Shown: positions 9,428-18,418 of the stretch, piece after piece
How positions within the stretch are numbered: the stretch's first letter is position 1
Layout of the letters: the number at the start of each line of letters is the position of its first letter
Origin: Paracidovorax sp031843945
GTDB lineage: Bacteria; Pseudomonadota; Gammaproteobacteria; Burkholderiales; Burkholderiaceae_C
Assembly (NCBI RefSeq): GCF_031843945.1
Contig: NZ_JAVTJJ010000012.1
Coordinates: 1 to 64,000 of the forward strand
Direction of reading: 5' to 3'
Length of the DNA stretch: 64,000 nt
Position numbers and translations under genes: made by a program
Notes under the pieces: model-generated
Database searches by the model: none
What the model was told of the DNA's origin: nothing
The model's input: the letters and a program-made list of their open reading frames with translations, nothing else

Positions 9428-10170
9428 GGCGTGGGCGCTTGGCCATGGGGTTCGCCTGCATCAGTGCTGCCGGCCTCTTGCGTGCGCGCCGTCACCGCCT
9501 CGAACCGGTAGCCCACGCCGTACACGGCCGTCACGATGTAGCCGTTGGCAGGCCGCAGGTCCAACTGCGAGCGCAGGCGCGAGATGTGGGTGTCGAGCGA
9601 GCGGGAGATCACGTCGGCACTGTGGCCCCAGATGATTTCGCGCAGGTGGTCGCGCGACAGCAGGCGTCCCATGTTCTGGAAAAGAAAAAGCGCAAGGTCG
9701 TATTCGCGGTTCTTCAGCTCGACCGGACGGCCGTCGATTTCCAGTGTGCGTGACTCTGGCTGAAATCTATAAGGCCCGAACTCTGTCGTGGCGCCCGAGA
9801 CTGCGGGGTACGCGCGGCGCAGCAGGGCGCTGACGCGGGCTGTCAGCTCGCCCACACGCACCGGCTTGATCATGAAATCATCGGCGCCGCTGCCCATGCC
9901 TTCGATGATGTCCCGCTCCTCGTGGCGGCTGGTGACGAACAGGATGGGCAATTGCGGGCCGACGTTGTCGCGCACCCAGCGCACCACGTCCGGGCCGGTG
10001 GTGTCCGGCAACTGCCAGTCGACGATCAGAAGGTCGAAGGTTTCTCGCCGAAGGTCCTTCATCAGGGCCGCGCCCGTCAGGTGCGTGCGGCACGCATGGC
10101 CCATCGCTTCGGTAGCCCGGCGAAACAGTTCCAACTGGAGCGCATCGTCATCTAACGCCACTATGCGCAT
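9424..10170 (-). CDS. OmpR/PhoB-family response regulator
   Basis: This encodes 248 residues: a receiver domain (1-120) with the acidic pocket Asp7-Asp9, phosphoacceptor Asp51 in LLIVDWQLP, Thr80 and Lys102, and a winged-helix DNA-binding domain (about 130-230) with SRSLDTHISRLRSQL and the terminal wing YGVGYRFE. The start at 10170 has TAGGGA six bases upstream. It is the first gene of a minus-strand group with the LysM/FecR protein (4-base overlap) and the CHASE2 kinase, which should be its cognate sensor. Targets are not visible. Confidence 0.94.
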   Translation of the reverse strand: MRIVALDDDALQLELFRRATEAMGHACRTHLTGAALMKDLRRETFDLLIVDWQLPDTTGPDVVRWVRDNVGPQLPILFVTSRHEERDIIEGMGSGADDFMIKPVRVGELTARVSALLRRAYPAVSGATTEFGPYRFQPESRTLEIDGRPVELKNREYDLALFLFQNMGRLLSRDHLREIIWGHSADVISRSLDTHISRLRSQLDLRPANGYIVTAVYGVGYRFEAVTARTQEAGSTDAGEPHGQAPTP

Positions 10171-10375
10171 GAGAATCCCTACAAGTTACTGAAAATCAAG
10201 TATAGGAACGGCACACGAAACTCTCTGGGTGAGATCGGCGGGTTGACGGTTGTTCACCTTCTTGGGGTGTGGCAAGCGTGCCCGCTTCCATGCAGCAAAC
10301 CTTGCCATGTGATAGGGAGGCGTGACCGCACAGTCCGGTACAAAAAGCAGCATCCCTGCCCTGGAATTTCATGTC

Positions 10376-10430
10376 TTTTTGGCCTCTGGCGCTTATAAAT
10401 AAAGCGCTGACAGCTATTATTTTAATAGCA
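10376..10430 (+). repeat. Interspersed repeat, copy 1
   Basis: It reads TTTTTGGCC, then GCGCTTATAAATAAAGCGC as a first stem and GCTATTATTTTAATAGC as a second stem. It lies just 3' of the trpS stop. This is the best-preserved copy of a family found twelve times in the window and defines the orientation I call plus. Confidence 0.85.
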
Positions 10431-10439
10431 ACCCATGTG

Positions 10440-11747
10440 TCAGTCCGCGGATTCGCGCAGTGCCTGCAGCGCGGCCTGCACCTCGTCGTGCAGCACACCG
10501 TCCACTGCGGACAGGTGCGGCGCGAGGGCGGCCAGTGTGGCTGCCACGTCCGGGTCCTTCTGCAGTCGGGCGATGGCCTGGCCAGCGTCCTTGGGCGCAT
10601 CGAAGCCGGTGCTTTGCAGCAGCAGGCGGCCATCGGCCGACAGCAGCTTGAAGTAGAAGCGCCCGTCCGACTCGCGGTATTGCTTGAACGAGGGCAGCGC
10701 TGCGGCACGGGTGGCCTTGGCGGGTTGCGCAGCGGCTTGGGTGCGCAGGCTGCGCAGGCCGACAGCGGAGCGCAATTCGCGCACGAAGGGCGTGGCCAGG
10801 GCGCGCGCGCGTTCGGCGCCGGCCAGCAGCGTGTCTTCGATCTGCGCCGGGTCGGCGATCAGCGCCTGGTACTGCTCGCGCATGGGTGCGACGACGGTGT
10901 CGATGCGCTCGAACAGAATCTGCTTGGCATCGCCCCAGGCAATGCCTTCGGCGTATTGCTGGCGCAGCGCGGCGGTTTCGGCCTCGGTAGCGAACGCCTG
11001 GTAGATCTGGAACAGTGCCGAGCCTTCGGTGTCCTTGGCCTCGCCCGGTGCGCGGGAATCGGTCAGGATGCCGGCGATGAGCTTGCGCAACTGATCGCGC
11101 GGCGTGAAGAGCGGAATGGTGTTGTCGTAGCTCTTGCTCATCTTGCGCCCGTCCAGCCCCGGCAGGGTGGCGACGTGCTCGTCGATGGCGGCCTCCGGCA
11201 GCACGAAGTGCTCGCCATACAGGTGGTTGAAGCTGGCCGCCATGTCGCGCGCCATCTCGATGTGCTGCACCTGGTCGCGCCCCACCGGCACCTTGTGGGC
11301 CTTGAACATCAGGATGTCGGCGCCCATCAGCACCGGGTACATGAAGAGCCCCGCGGTCACGCCGTCGTCGGCCTCGCGGCCGGCAGCCAGGTTCTTGTCC
11401 TGCGACGCCTTGTAGGCATGTGCGCGGTTGAGCACGCCCTTGCCGGTCACGCACGACAGCAGCCAGTTCAGTTCGGGAATTTCGGGAATGTCGGACTGGC
11501 GGTAGAACACGACCTGCTTCGGGTCCAGCCCCGCCGCCAGCCAGCTGGCTGCGATCTCCAGCGTGGAGCGCTGGATGCGCACCGGGTCTTCGCACTTGAT
11601 GAGCGCGTGGTAGTCCGCCAGGAAGTAAAAGCTTTGCACCCCCGGGCGCAGGCTGGCTGCGACCGAAGGGCGGATGGAGCCGACAAAATTGCCCAGATGG
11701 GGCGTGCCGGTAGTGGTGATGCCGGTCAGAAAACGCGTGGTGCTCAT
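10440..11747 (-). CDS. trpS: Tryptophanyl-tRNA synthetase with C-terminal extension
   Basis: This class I synthetase charges tRNA-Trp. The start is the ATG at 11747 (435 residues, MSTTRFLTGITTTGTPHLGN); an in-frame TTG lies at 11762 but lacks a ribosome site. The HIGH-type signature is TPHLGN near residue 15-20, and the second signature is GRKMSKSYDN near 205. The core resembles the usual 330-residue bacterial enzyme. After an Ala-rich linker, about 80 extra residues (from PSFKQYRESDGRFYFKLL) resemble the YegP/DUF1508 fold. I believe this extension recurs in betaproteobacterial TrpS; its role is unknown. The gene for the M50 protease lies 52 bases upstream on the same strand. Confidence 0.96.
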   Translation of the reverse strand: MSTTRFLTGITTTGTPHLGNFVGSIRPSVAASLRPGVQSFYFLADYHALIKCEDPVRIQRSTLEIAASWLAAGLDPKQVVFYRQSDIPEIPELNWLLSCVTGKGVLNRAHAYKASQDKNLAAGREADDGVTAGLFMYPVLMGADILMFKAHKVPVGRDQVQHIEMARDMAASFNHLYGEHFVLPEAAIDEHVATLPGLDGRKMSKSYDNTIPLFTPRDQLRKLIAGILTDSRAPGEAKDTEGSALFQIYQAFATEAETAALRQQYAEGIAWGDAKQILFERIDTVVAPMREQYQALIADPAQIEDTLLAGAERARALATPFVRELRSAVGLRSLRTQAAAQPAKATRAAALPSFKQYRESDGRFYFKLLSADGRLLLQSTGFDAPKDAGQAIARLQKDPDVAATLAALAPHLSAVDGVLHDEVQAALQALRESAD

Positions 11748-11799
11748 GGGATCCAGGGGCAAGAGAAAGAAGGTGGGGCCAGTGGTGGCCCCGAGCCGG

Positions 11800-12468
11800 T
11801 CAGCGCAGCAGCGCGGTCAAGGGGGTGATCAGCACATTGATGATGCTGTAGCCCAGCGACATCAGCGGGCGCAGCCACAGCGTGCCCACCACACCCGCCA
11901 CCACCAGCGCCAGCACGATGAAAAAGCCGTAAGGCTCGATGCGCGACACGAAATGCGCCTGCCGCCAGGGCAGCAGGCCCACCAGAATGCGGCCGCCATC
12001 CAGCGGCGGCAGCGGAAACAGGTTGAAGGCCCACATCACCAGGTTGACCAGAATGCCGGCGCGGGCCATTTCCAGAAAGAAGCGCTCATCGACGTCGAAG
12101 CCGACCAGCGCGACCAGCACCACCGCCCAGAGAATGGCCTGGAAGAAGTTGGTGGCCGGGCCGGCCAGCGCCACCCAGATCATGTCGCGCTTGGGGTTGC
12201 GCAGGTTGCCGAAATTCACCGGCACCGGCTTGGCATAGCCGAAAAGGAATGCGCCTGACGTCGCAAAGTACAGCAGCAGCGGCATCAGGATGGTGCCGAC
12301 CGGGTCGATGTGTTTGAGCGGGTTGAGCGTGATGCGTCCCAACATCTGCGCGGTGTTGTCGCCGAAGTGGCGGGCGGCATAGCCGTGCGCCGCTTCGTGC
12401 ACGGTGATGGCGAACAGCACCGGCAGCGCGTAGATGAGAACGGTTTGGATAAGGTTGGAGAAGTCCAC
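11800..12468 (-). CDS. M50-family site-2-protease-like membrane metalloprotease
   Basis: The 222-residue protein has about five membrane segments. The zinc-binding HEAAH is at residues 24-28 in ITVHEAAHGYAARHFG, and the third ligand lies in FPLPPLDGGRILVG near residue 150, as in the short YwhC/Rip3-like class of M50 proteases. No PDZ or CBS domain is present, so substrate selection is not obvious. It is read with trpS, an arrangement I recall from other betaproteobacteria. It acts in the inner membrane; the substrate is unknown. Confidence 0.92.
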   Translation of the reverse strand: MDFSNLIQTVLIYALPVLFAITVHEAAHGYAARHFGDNTAQMLGRITLNPLKHIDPVGTILMPLLLYFATSGAFLFGYAKPVPVNFGNLRNPKRDMIWVALAGPATNFFQAILWAVVLVALVGFDVDERFFLEMARAGILVNLVMWAFNLFPLPPLDGGRILVGLLPWRQAHFVSRIEPYGFFIVLALVVAGVVGTLWLRPLMSLGYSIINVLITPLTALLR

Positions 12469-12644
12469 GGGCGGATTGTCTCAGAGCCTGAATGTGCACC
12501 GGCCGGGCGGGCAGGGGAACCCCTCGGATCGCAGTGCAGCAAACCGGCTTACGATGCCGATATGTTGCGAAATGCAACAGCGCTGCGGCCTGCTGCGGCG
12601 GCTGCACAAACCCACCACCACATTCACCGACAGGGTCTGCTTCT

Positions 12645-13847
12645 ATGGCTTGGGATGGTCTGAAAATCAGCACGCGCCTGGTGCTTGCATTCGGCGCGCT
12701 GGCGCTGCTGGTGGCCGCACTGATGGGCGTGGGTCTGAGCGACATCGGCCGCGCTCAGCAGGCGCACGAGGCGGCGCTGCAGGCAGCCACGGCCCTTACC
12801 GATGCCGCCCAGCGCGCACCCATTGAACGCGCCGTGGTGGCCGCGCAGGGCGAGCTGTCGGGCATGCGCGCCTGGCTGCTGGGGCTCAGCTGTGCCGTGT
12901 TCGTGGCCGCCGGCGCTGCCTTCGTGCTGCTGCGCCGGGACATCGTGGCGCCCTTGGAGCAGGCGATTCTGATCGCCGAAACCGTGGCGGCAGGCGACCT
13001 GAGCCAGGAATTCAGCTCCGAGTTGTGTGGCGACTTCGGCCGGTTGCTGGGCGCGCTGGGCACCATGGAAGACACGTTGACCGAGCTGGTGGCCGGCATC
13101 AAGCAGTCCACCGACGCCATCGGCACCAGCGCGGGCGAGATCGACGCCGGCAATGGCGACCTGGCCCGTCGCACGGGCGAGCAGGTGAATTCGCTGGCCG
13201 ACACCGCCGCCAGCATGGACCAGCTCACCACCACCGTACGCCAGAACGCCGACCGGGCGCGTTCGGCCAGCGGCCTGGCTGTGACGGCATCGTCCACCGC
13301 CGCGCGTGGCGGGCAGGCCGTGGGGCAGGTGGTTCAGACCATGCAGGCCATCAGCGGCAGCTCGCGCAAGATCGTGGACATCATCCAGGTGATCGAAGGC
13401 ATCGCCTTTCAGACCAACATCCTGGCTTTGAACGCGGCGGTGGAGGCGGCGCGAGCGGGCGAGCAGGGCCGGGGATTCGCGGTGGTGGCGACGGAAGTGC
13501 GCAGCCTGGCACAGCGCAGCGCAGTGGCCGCACGCGAGATCAAGGGCCTGATCGACACCTCGGTCGAGCAGGTGCAAAGCGGCACGCAACTGGTGGATGC
13601 GGCCGGCCGCACCATGCAGGACATCGTGCAGTCCGTCGGCCAGGTGAGCACACTGCTGGGCGAGATCTCACATGCGCTGCACGAGCAAAGCGACGGCATT
13701 GCTCACGTGAACCAGTCCGTCGCCCAGATGGATGGCGCTACGCAGGAAAACGCTGCGCTGGTGCATCAGGCGGCGCGCGCCGCCGAAGCGCTGAGCGGCC
13801 GAGCCAACGACCTGCAGCGCGCCGTGGGCGCCTTCAAGCTCGATTGA
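12645..13847 (+). CDS. Methyl-accepting chemotaxis protein with a minimal periplasmic loop
   Basis: I start at the ATG at 12645 (400 residues, MAWDGLKISTRLVLAFG); the open frame extends upstream to 12492 without chemoreceptor character. Membrane segments are at about 9-31 and 75-96, leaving a loop of only some 45 residues rather than the usual 150. A HAMP region (about 97-148) and the signalling hairpin follow, with GIAFQTNILALNAAVEAARAG near 255. The end (GAFKLD) lacks the CheR/CheB-binding pentapeptide, so adaptation may depend on other receptors. It may sense membrane state or a partner rather than a soluble ligand; that is inference. Confidence 0.93.
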   Translation: MAWDGLKISTRLVLAFGALALLVAALMGVGLSDIGRAQQAHEAALQAATALTDAAQRAPIERAVVAAQGELSGMRAWLLGLSCAVFVAAGAAFVLLRRDIVAPLEQAILIAETVAAGDLSQEFSSELCGDFGRLLGALGTMEDTLTELVAGIKQSTDAIGTSAGEIDAGNGDLARRTGEQVNSLADTAASMDQLTTTVRQNADRARSASGLAVTASSTAARGGQAVGQVVQTMQAISGSSRKIVDIIQVIEGIAFQTNILALNAAVEAARAGEQGRGFAVVATEVRSLAQRSAVAAREIKGLIDTSVEQVQSGTQLVDAAGRTMQDIVQSVGQVSTLLGEISHALHEQSDGIAHVNQSVAQMDGATQENAALVHQAARAAEALSGRANDLQRAVGAFKLD

Positions 13848-13924
13848 TTAATGGATGGGTCGACGGAGGCGAGTCACAAGCTCCGCGTGCGTATGCAGCG
13901 GGCTTTTAATAAGGTCTTAGCAAC

Positions 13925-14560
13925 TCAAAGCCCCAGCGCGGACAGGCTGCCCCGGCCTTCGCGCACCACCTCTGCCTCGCCGCCGTCGCCCATGGGCGTC
14001 AGGTCGAGCACCGTCGTGGGCTCCAGCGGGCAGGCGCCGGCATCGACGATGCCGTCCACCAGCTTTTCATAACGCGCCCGAATCTCCTGCGGGTCGTTCA
14101 GCGGCTCGGTTTCGCCCGCGGGGATCAACGTGGTGGCCAGCAGCGGCGCGCCGTGCATTTCCAGCAGCAACTGCAGGCCCTTGCGGTCGGGCACGCGCAG
14201 GCCGATGGTCTTGCGCGACGGGTGACTGACGCGGCGCGGCACTTCCTTGGTCGCTTCCAGAATGAAGGTGTACGGCCCCGGCGTGCCCAGCTTGAGCAGG
14301 CGGTATTGCCGGTTGTCGACGCGTGCGTAGTTGGCCAGTTCCGACAGGTCGCGGCACAGCAGCGTCAGATGGTGCTTGTCGTCCACCTCGCGAATGCGGC
14401 GCAGGCGCACCACGGCGTCCTTGTCGTCCAGGTGGCAGACCAGGGCGTAGCTGGAGTCGGTAGGCACGGCGACGATGCCGCCTTTTTGCAGCAGCGCAGC
14501 CGCCTGCTTGATCAGGCGGGGCTGCGGGTTGTCGGGGTGAACTTCGAAATACTGGGCCAT
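13925..14560 (-). CDS. yciO: YciO-type protein of the Sua5/YrdC/YciO family
   Basis: The ATG at 14560 gives 211 residues (MAQYFEVHPDNPQPRL), close to the 206 of E. coli YciO. The nucleotide/RNA-binding fold shows LLQKGGIVAVPTDSSYAL, KDAVVRLRRIREVDDKHHLTL and SRKTIGLRVPD. YciO is related to the threonylcarbamoyl-adenylate synthases that act in tRNA t6A formation, but its own role is less certain. It follows the rnm gene by 23 bases in the same direction, the same neighbours as in E. coli (yciV-yciO), supporting co-transcription. Confidence 0.88.
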   Translation of the reverse strand: MAQYFEVHPDNPQPRLIKQAAALLQKGGIVAVPTDSSYALVCHLDDKDAVVRLRRIREVDDKHHLTLLCRDLSELANYARVDNRQYRLLKLGTPGPYTFILEATKEVPRRVSHPSRKTIGLRVPDRKGLQLLLEMHGAPLLATTLIPAGETEPLNDPQEIRARYEKLVDGIVDAGACPLEPTTVLDLTPMGDGGEAEVVREGRGSLSALGL

Positions 14561-14583
14561 GGTCGGAGCGTTGAACGCATTGG

Positions 14584-15447
14584 TTACGGTGCCGGCCGGA
14601 TACGATCCGCCAGCAAGTCCCACACGGGCGTCAACTGGCCGGGCAGGTGGGGCAGCGCACCCAGGTCGGTATGGGATTCTTCGGGGCTGTGAAAGTCGCT
14701 GCCGCGCGAGGCGGCCAAGCCGAACTCTTGCGCCATGGCCGCGTAGGTGAGGTATTCGGCCGGCGAATGGCTGCCGGTCACCACTTCCACGCCGCGGCCG
14801 CCGTGTTGCTTGAATTCGGAAAACAGCGCGTATTCCTCGTTTGCCGTGAACTTGTAGCGCGCCGGGTGCGCAATCACCGCCATGCCGCCGGCCTCGGTCA
14901 CCCAGCGCACCGCGTCACCCAGCGCCGCCCAGCGGTGCGGCACAAAACCGGGCTTGCCTTCGGTGAGGAACTTGCGGAAGACCTCGGGCGTATCGCGGCA
15001 GACCCCGGTTTCCACCAGAAAGCGGGCGAAGTGCGTGCGCGAGATCAGTTCGGGGTTGCCCACGTATTTCAGCGAGCCTTCATAGGCGTTGTGAATGCCG
15101 GCCTGGGCCAGTTGGCGCGACATCTCTTGTGCACGCTCGCCGCGTCCGCCCCGCGTGGCCGCGAGGCCCTGCGCCAGTTGCTCGTTGTCGGGGTCGAACC
15201 CCAGGCCAACGATGTGCACGGTGGTGCCGGCAAAGGTGACGGAGATTTCAGTGCCCGTCAGGTAAGCCATGCCTTCGGCGTGGGCCGCGGCGGCTGCGCG
15301 GTGCTGGCCGCTGATCTCGTCATGGTCGGTGAGCGACCACAGCTGCACGCCGTTGGCGCGCGCACGGGCGGCCAGGGCCTCGGGCGTGAGCGTGCCGTCG
15401 GACACGACGGAGTGGCAATGAAGGTCGGCGTTGAGAAGGATGGACAC
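14584..15447 (-). CDS. rnm: PHP-family 3',5'-nucleoside bisphosphate phosphatase / RNase AM
   Basis: The 287-residue PHP-domain protein has DLHCHSVVSDG (residues 8-18), LTDHDE near 39-44, GTEISV, an IAHPARY motif and the C-terminal GSDFHSPEE that together bind three metals. This is the YciV/TrpH group; characterised members hydrolyse 3',5'-nucleoside bisphosphates such as pAp and trim 5' ends of RNA. It is cytoplasmic and heads a two-gene unit with yciO, and is divergent from the chemoreceptor at 15649. Confidence 0.92.
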   Translation of the reverse strand: MSILLNADLHCHSVVSDGTLTPEALAARARANGVQLWSLTDHDEISGQHRAAAAAHAEGMAYLTGTEISVTFAGTTVHIVGLGFDPDNEQLAQGLAATRGGRGERAQEMSRQLAQAGIHNAYEGSLKYVGNPELISRTHFARFLVETGVCRDTPEVFRKFLTEGKPGFVPHRWAALGDAVRWVTEAGGMAVIAHPARYKFTANEEYALFSEFKQHGGRGVEVVTGSHSPAEYLTYAAMAQEFGLAASRGSDFHSPEESHTDLGALPHLPGQLTPVWDLLADRIRPAP

Positions 15448-15487
15448 GCTTTCATTCTAGGTCGCCCAGGTTTTACGCACTGTCCAC

Positions 15488-15504
15488 TGTGGCAATAAGC
15501 CACA
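15488..15504. promoter_or_regulatory. Short inverted repeat in a divergent promoter region
   Basis: TGTGGC and GCCACA flank AATAA, a perfect six-base dyad 41 bases upstream of rnm and within the leader of the chemoreceptor gene. It could be an operator or a small hairpin; no regulator is identified. Confidence 0.3.
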
Positions 15505-15648
15505 AATGCGGAAAACCCGTGTGTGACAACCGGGGTGAATGCGGAAAATGTAAGAAAGTGCACATCGCTTGCTGGCGTCAATGCCCGTCCGTGGCTGGTG
15601 TATCCGAACCCTTCTTTTGTCTCGTGCTTTCTTCCCCTCTCCAGTCCC

Positions 15649-17508
15649 ATGCAATTCCAGAACCTCTCCGTCGGCCGCAAACTGTGGCTCATCATTCTTG
15701 GTCTTGTCGCCAGCATGCTGATCTTGCTTATGGCACTTGTCAGCTACACGGCCCGGGTGGATGCGGCAACCTCCGCCGTCGTGCAGGCGAACGAGAACCG
15801 CATCAGCCTGGCTTTGCGCTGGAAGGGCATGACCCAATTGGCGGTGGAGCGCGTGGTCGTCGGCGCGACGGCGACCGATGAGGCCATGAGTGCCCGCATG
15901 GGCGCGCTGGTGAAGACCGACATCGCGGCCATCACCGAGATCCAGAAGACCATCGTGGCCCAGGCTGTCACGCCTGAAGACAAGGCCCAGCTCGAACGCA
16001 TCGCGGCCGAGCGGGGCGTGGTGCTGAAAGTCACCGCGCAGGCACAGGAGGGTCGAGCCAATGTCGAGGCCAACCGTAAATTGGTGGATGAAACGGTCCT
16101 GCCTGCGGTAGCCCGGTACATCCGCGCGCAGGAAGTTTTCATCGAGCAGCAAGAGGCGCAACGCGAGGCCGTCAAGGCCGAAGGGCGGCGCCAGCGCACG
16201 CAGGCGCATTGGGTCGGTGGCGGCATCGCTGCGCTGGTGGCATTGCTGGGCGTGTTGTTGGCGCACTTTGCGGTGCGCTCCATCACCCAGCCGCTGATGC
16301 GCGCCGTGGGCGTGGCAGACGCCATTGCTCAGGGCGATCTGACCGTGGAAGTGCACGACGAGCGCAAGGACGAGCTGGGCCACCTGTTGCGCTCGCTCTC
16401 GGCCATGGCCGTGCGGCTGCGCGGCGTGGTGGCCGAAGTGCGCTCGGGCGTGGAATCCGTGTCCACCGCCTCGCACGAAATCGCCACGGGCAACCAGGAT
16501 CTGTCGGCGCGCACCGAGCAGGCCGCCGCCAACTTGGAGCAGACCGCTGCCAGCATGGAAGAGCTCACCGCCACCGTCACCCAGTCGGCTGACACGGCGC
16601 GGCAGGCCAACCAGTTGGCTTCGACCGCGGCGCAGGCGGCCGGGCGCGGCGGCGCAGTGGTCGGCCAGGTGGTCACCAGCATGCAGCAGATCACCGACAG
16701 CTCGCGCAAGATCGGCGACATCATCGGCGTGATCGACGGCATCGCCTTCCAGACCAACATCCTTGCGCTGAACGCTGCCGTGGAGGCGGCCCGCGCAGGC
16801 GAGCAAGGCCGGGGGTTCGCGGTGGTGGCGTCCGAAGTGCGCAGCCTCGCGCAGCGTTCGGCCGAAGCCGCCAAAGAGATCAAGCTGCTGATCGATACCT
16901 CGGTCAAGAACGTGGAGTCGGGCTCGCAGCAGGTGGCGCAGGCCGGCCAGACCATGGAAGAGATCGTCGGCAGCGTGCAGCGCGTGTCCGACCTGATCGG
17001 CGAGATCACCGCGTCGTCCACCGAACAGCGCGATGGCATCTCGCAGGTCAACCAGGCCGTCACCCAGCTGGACCAGATGACCCAGCAGAACGCCGCATTG
17101 GTGGAGCAGTCCAGCGCGGCGGCCACGGCCATGCGCGATCAGGCCCAGCGGCTGTCGCAGGTGGTGTCGGTGTTCAACGTGGGTGCGGTGGCGGTAGCGC
17201 GCGCGCCTATCGCGGCACCGGTGCGGACTGCGGCGCCAAGGCCAGCGCCTGCTGCGGCGCTGAGCCGTGCCGTCAAGGTTCCAGCCGCGGTCAAGTCCGT
17301 TGCAGTCGCTCCCGCTGCGCTGGGATCTTCCGGCGTAAAGGCCGCTTTGGCTGCAACGGCCGACAAAAAACCTGTCAGGCCCAAGCCAACTTCTTCCAGC
17401 GCGTCCGCTCCAGCGGGCACCCCGCGCATTGCCAGTGGGGCCGCTGCGCCGCGCCCGTCAGCGTCCAAGCCCGCGGCCGGCTCGGAGGACGATTGGGAGA
17501 CATTCTGA
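15649..17508 (+). CDS. Methyl-accepting chemotaxis protein with CheR/CheB docking tail
   Basis: I start at the ATG at 15649 (619 residues, MQFQNLSVGRKLWLII); upstream open sequence lacks receptor features. Membrane segments lie near 12-33 and 188-208 around a four-helix-bundle-type sensor. HAMP follows (about 210-262), then the signalling hairpin GIAFQTNILALNAAVEAARAG near 368. An Ala/Pro/Ser-rich linker of about 70 residues ends in the pentapeptide DWETF, the docking site for CheR and CheB in high-abundance receptors such as Tar. This receptor can therefore be adapted directly. The ligand is unknown, and no other chemotaxis genes are nearby. Confidence 0.95.
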   Translation: MQFQNLSVGRKLWLIILGLVASMLILLMALVSYTARVDAATSAVVQANENRISLALRWKGMTQLAVERVVVGATATDEAMSARMGALVKTDIAAITEIQKTIVAQAVTPEDKAQLERIAAERGVVLKVTAQAQEGRANVEANRKLVDETVLPAVARYIRAQEVFIEQQEAQREAVKAEGRRQRTQAHWVGGGIAALVALLGVLLAHFAVRSITQPLMRAVGVADAIAQGDLTVEVHDERKDELGHLLRSLSAMAVRLRGVVAEVRSGVESVSTASHEIATGNQDLSARTEQAAANLEQTAASMEELTATVTQSADTARQANQLASTAAQAAGRGGAVVGQVVTSMQQITDSSRKIGDIIGVIDGIAFQTNILALNAAVEAARAGEQGRGFAVVASEVRSLAQRSAEAAKEIKLLIDTSVKNVESGSQQVAQAGQTMEEIVGSVQRVSDLIGEITASSTEQRDGISQVNQAVTQLDQMTQQNAALVEQSSAAATAMRDQAQRLSQVVSVFNVGAVAVARAPIAAPVRTAAPRPAPAAALSRAVKVPAAVKSVAVAPAALGSSGVKAALAATADKKPVRPKPTSSSASAPAGTPRIASGAAAPRPSASKPAAGSEDDWETF

Positions 17509-17548
17509 TCAGCGACGGGATATGTCCACGCGTCCCGTTGAAAAGAGA

Positions 17549-17605
17549 TTTGCTATTAAATTAACAGCAAATTTTGATTGGGGTTATTGCGTTGGAGGTC
17601 TTTTT
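17549..17605 (-). repeat. Interspersed repeat, copy 2 (degenerate)
   Basis: Read on the minus strand it has AAGACCTCCAACGC, a decayed first stem, then TGCTGTTAATTTAATAGCA as the second stem. It sits between the convergent ends of the chemoreceptor and the DUF799 gene. Only the second stem is well preserved. Confidence 0.6.
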
Positions 17606-17763
17606 ACTTCAGGTTGATGGACCAAAGAGAGAGCGCTTTGGCGCTCACATTCATGCCCCAAACCGCCAGCGTGCCGGGACCGGCAACGCTGGAGTGATCA
17701 GGGGGCACATCCAGCACCGCCCGCCATTCCGCCTGAGCAGTGGATGGAGATGGCGTCTGCGCT

Positions 17764-18417
17764 TCAGTCAGTGCCGTACTTGGGTGAGCGTGGGCCATGC
17801 AGCAGGCCGTTCCGCATCCCGGGCGTCAGCAGCCGTTGGCTTGCGACGCCGGCCACCTGGAGGCTGCGATCCATCGTCGTATTGATGATCTGATTGATGA
17901 GCGCGGTGATCAGGATGCCTGCCAGTCCCTGGCCGCTGTTCTGCCCTTCTGCGCTGGATGCCGACGCTTGGCCCGTCCACAAAGTGTCTCCACTGCGCAA
18001 GTCGATGAGCTTGGCATTCAGCGTCACCACCGCAGCGCTGTTGACCACGGTGTAGACCGAGCCGTATTGCTGCACGTCCAGGTAAAGCGCCGAGTCGGCA
18101 CCGAAGATTTCGCGCAGCTTCGCGATGGGAACCGCCTGCGCATCGACAGCGGTGGTCATGCCGTTTTGCCGGAAGGTTTCTTCCGTGACAGCCACTGGCA
18201 GCACGTAATAGCCGCCTTCCGCCAACGGCAGCGCAATCTGCGACAGCACACCCGCCGGCGCCTGCACTTCAGGCGTCTGGTTGAGTGGGGGCATCACCAG
18301 GATGGACCGGGGTTTGTTCTGGCGCAGCGCGGTGTAGTCGTATGGCTGGGTCGTGGCGCAACCCGTCATCACCAATGCGGCGGCGATCCAGGCAAGCCGT
18401 TTCATAGTGGAGCGCAT
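17764..18417 (-). CDS. DUF799 (GNA1162-family) outer-envelope lipoprotein
   Basis: The 217-residue protein has a lipoprotein signal with lipobox VMTGC (Cys near residue 19), then the DUF799 domain (SILVMPPLNQTPEVQAPAGV; LYLDVQQYGS; GQGLAGILITALINQII). GGAGG, provided by the end of the upstream gene, lies eight bases before the ATG at 18417. This family includes Neisseria GNA1162, a surface-associated lipoprotein. The gene is third in an operon with DUF4810 and CsgG-like genes, so the three probably form one envelope complex. Confidence 0.9.
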   Translation of the reverse strand: MRSTMKRLAWIAAALVMTGCATTQPYDYTALRQNKPRSILVMPPLNQTPEVQAPAGVLSQIALPLAEGGYYVLPVAVTEETFRQNGMTTAVDAQAVPIAKLREIFGADSALYLDVQQYGSVYTVVNSAAVVTLNAKLIDLRSGDTLWTGQASASSAEGQNSGQGLAGILITALINQIINTTMDRSLQVAGVASQRLLTPGMRNGLLHGPRSPKYGTD

Positions 18418-18418
18418 C

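Noticed and set aside
15457..16806. Long open frame antisense to the second chemoreceptor
   Set aside because: The chemoreceptor hairpin gives periodic GC-rich codons that leave antisense frames open.
17604..17798. 64-codon frame 3' of the DUF799 gene on the minus strand
   Set aside because: It overlaps the DUF799 end and a repeat remnant, with no ribosome site or family.
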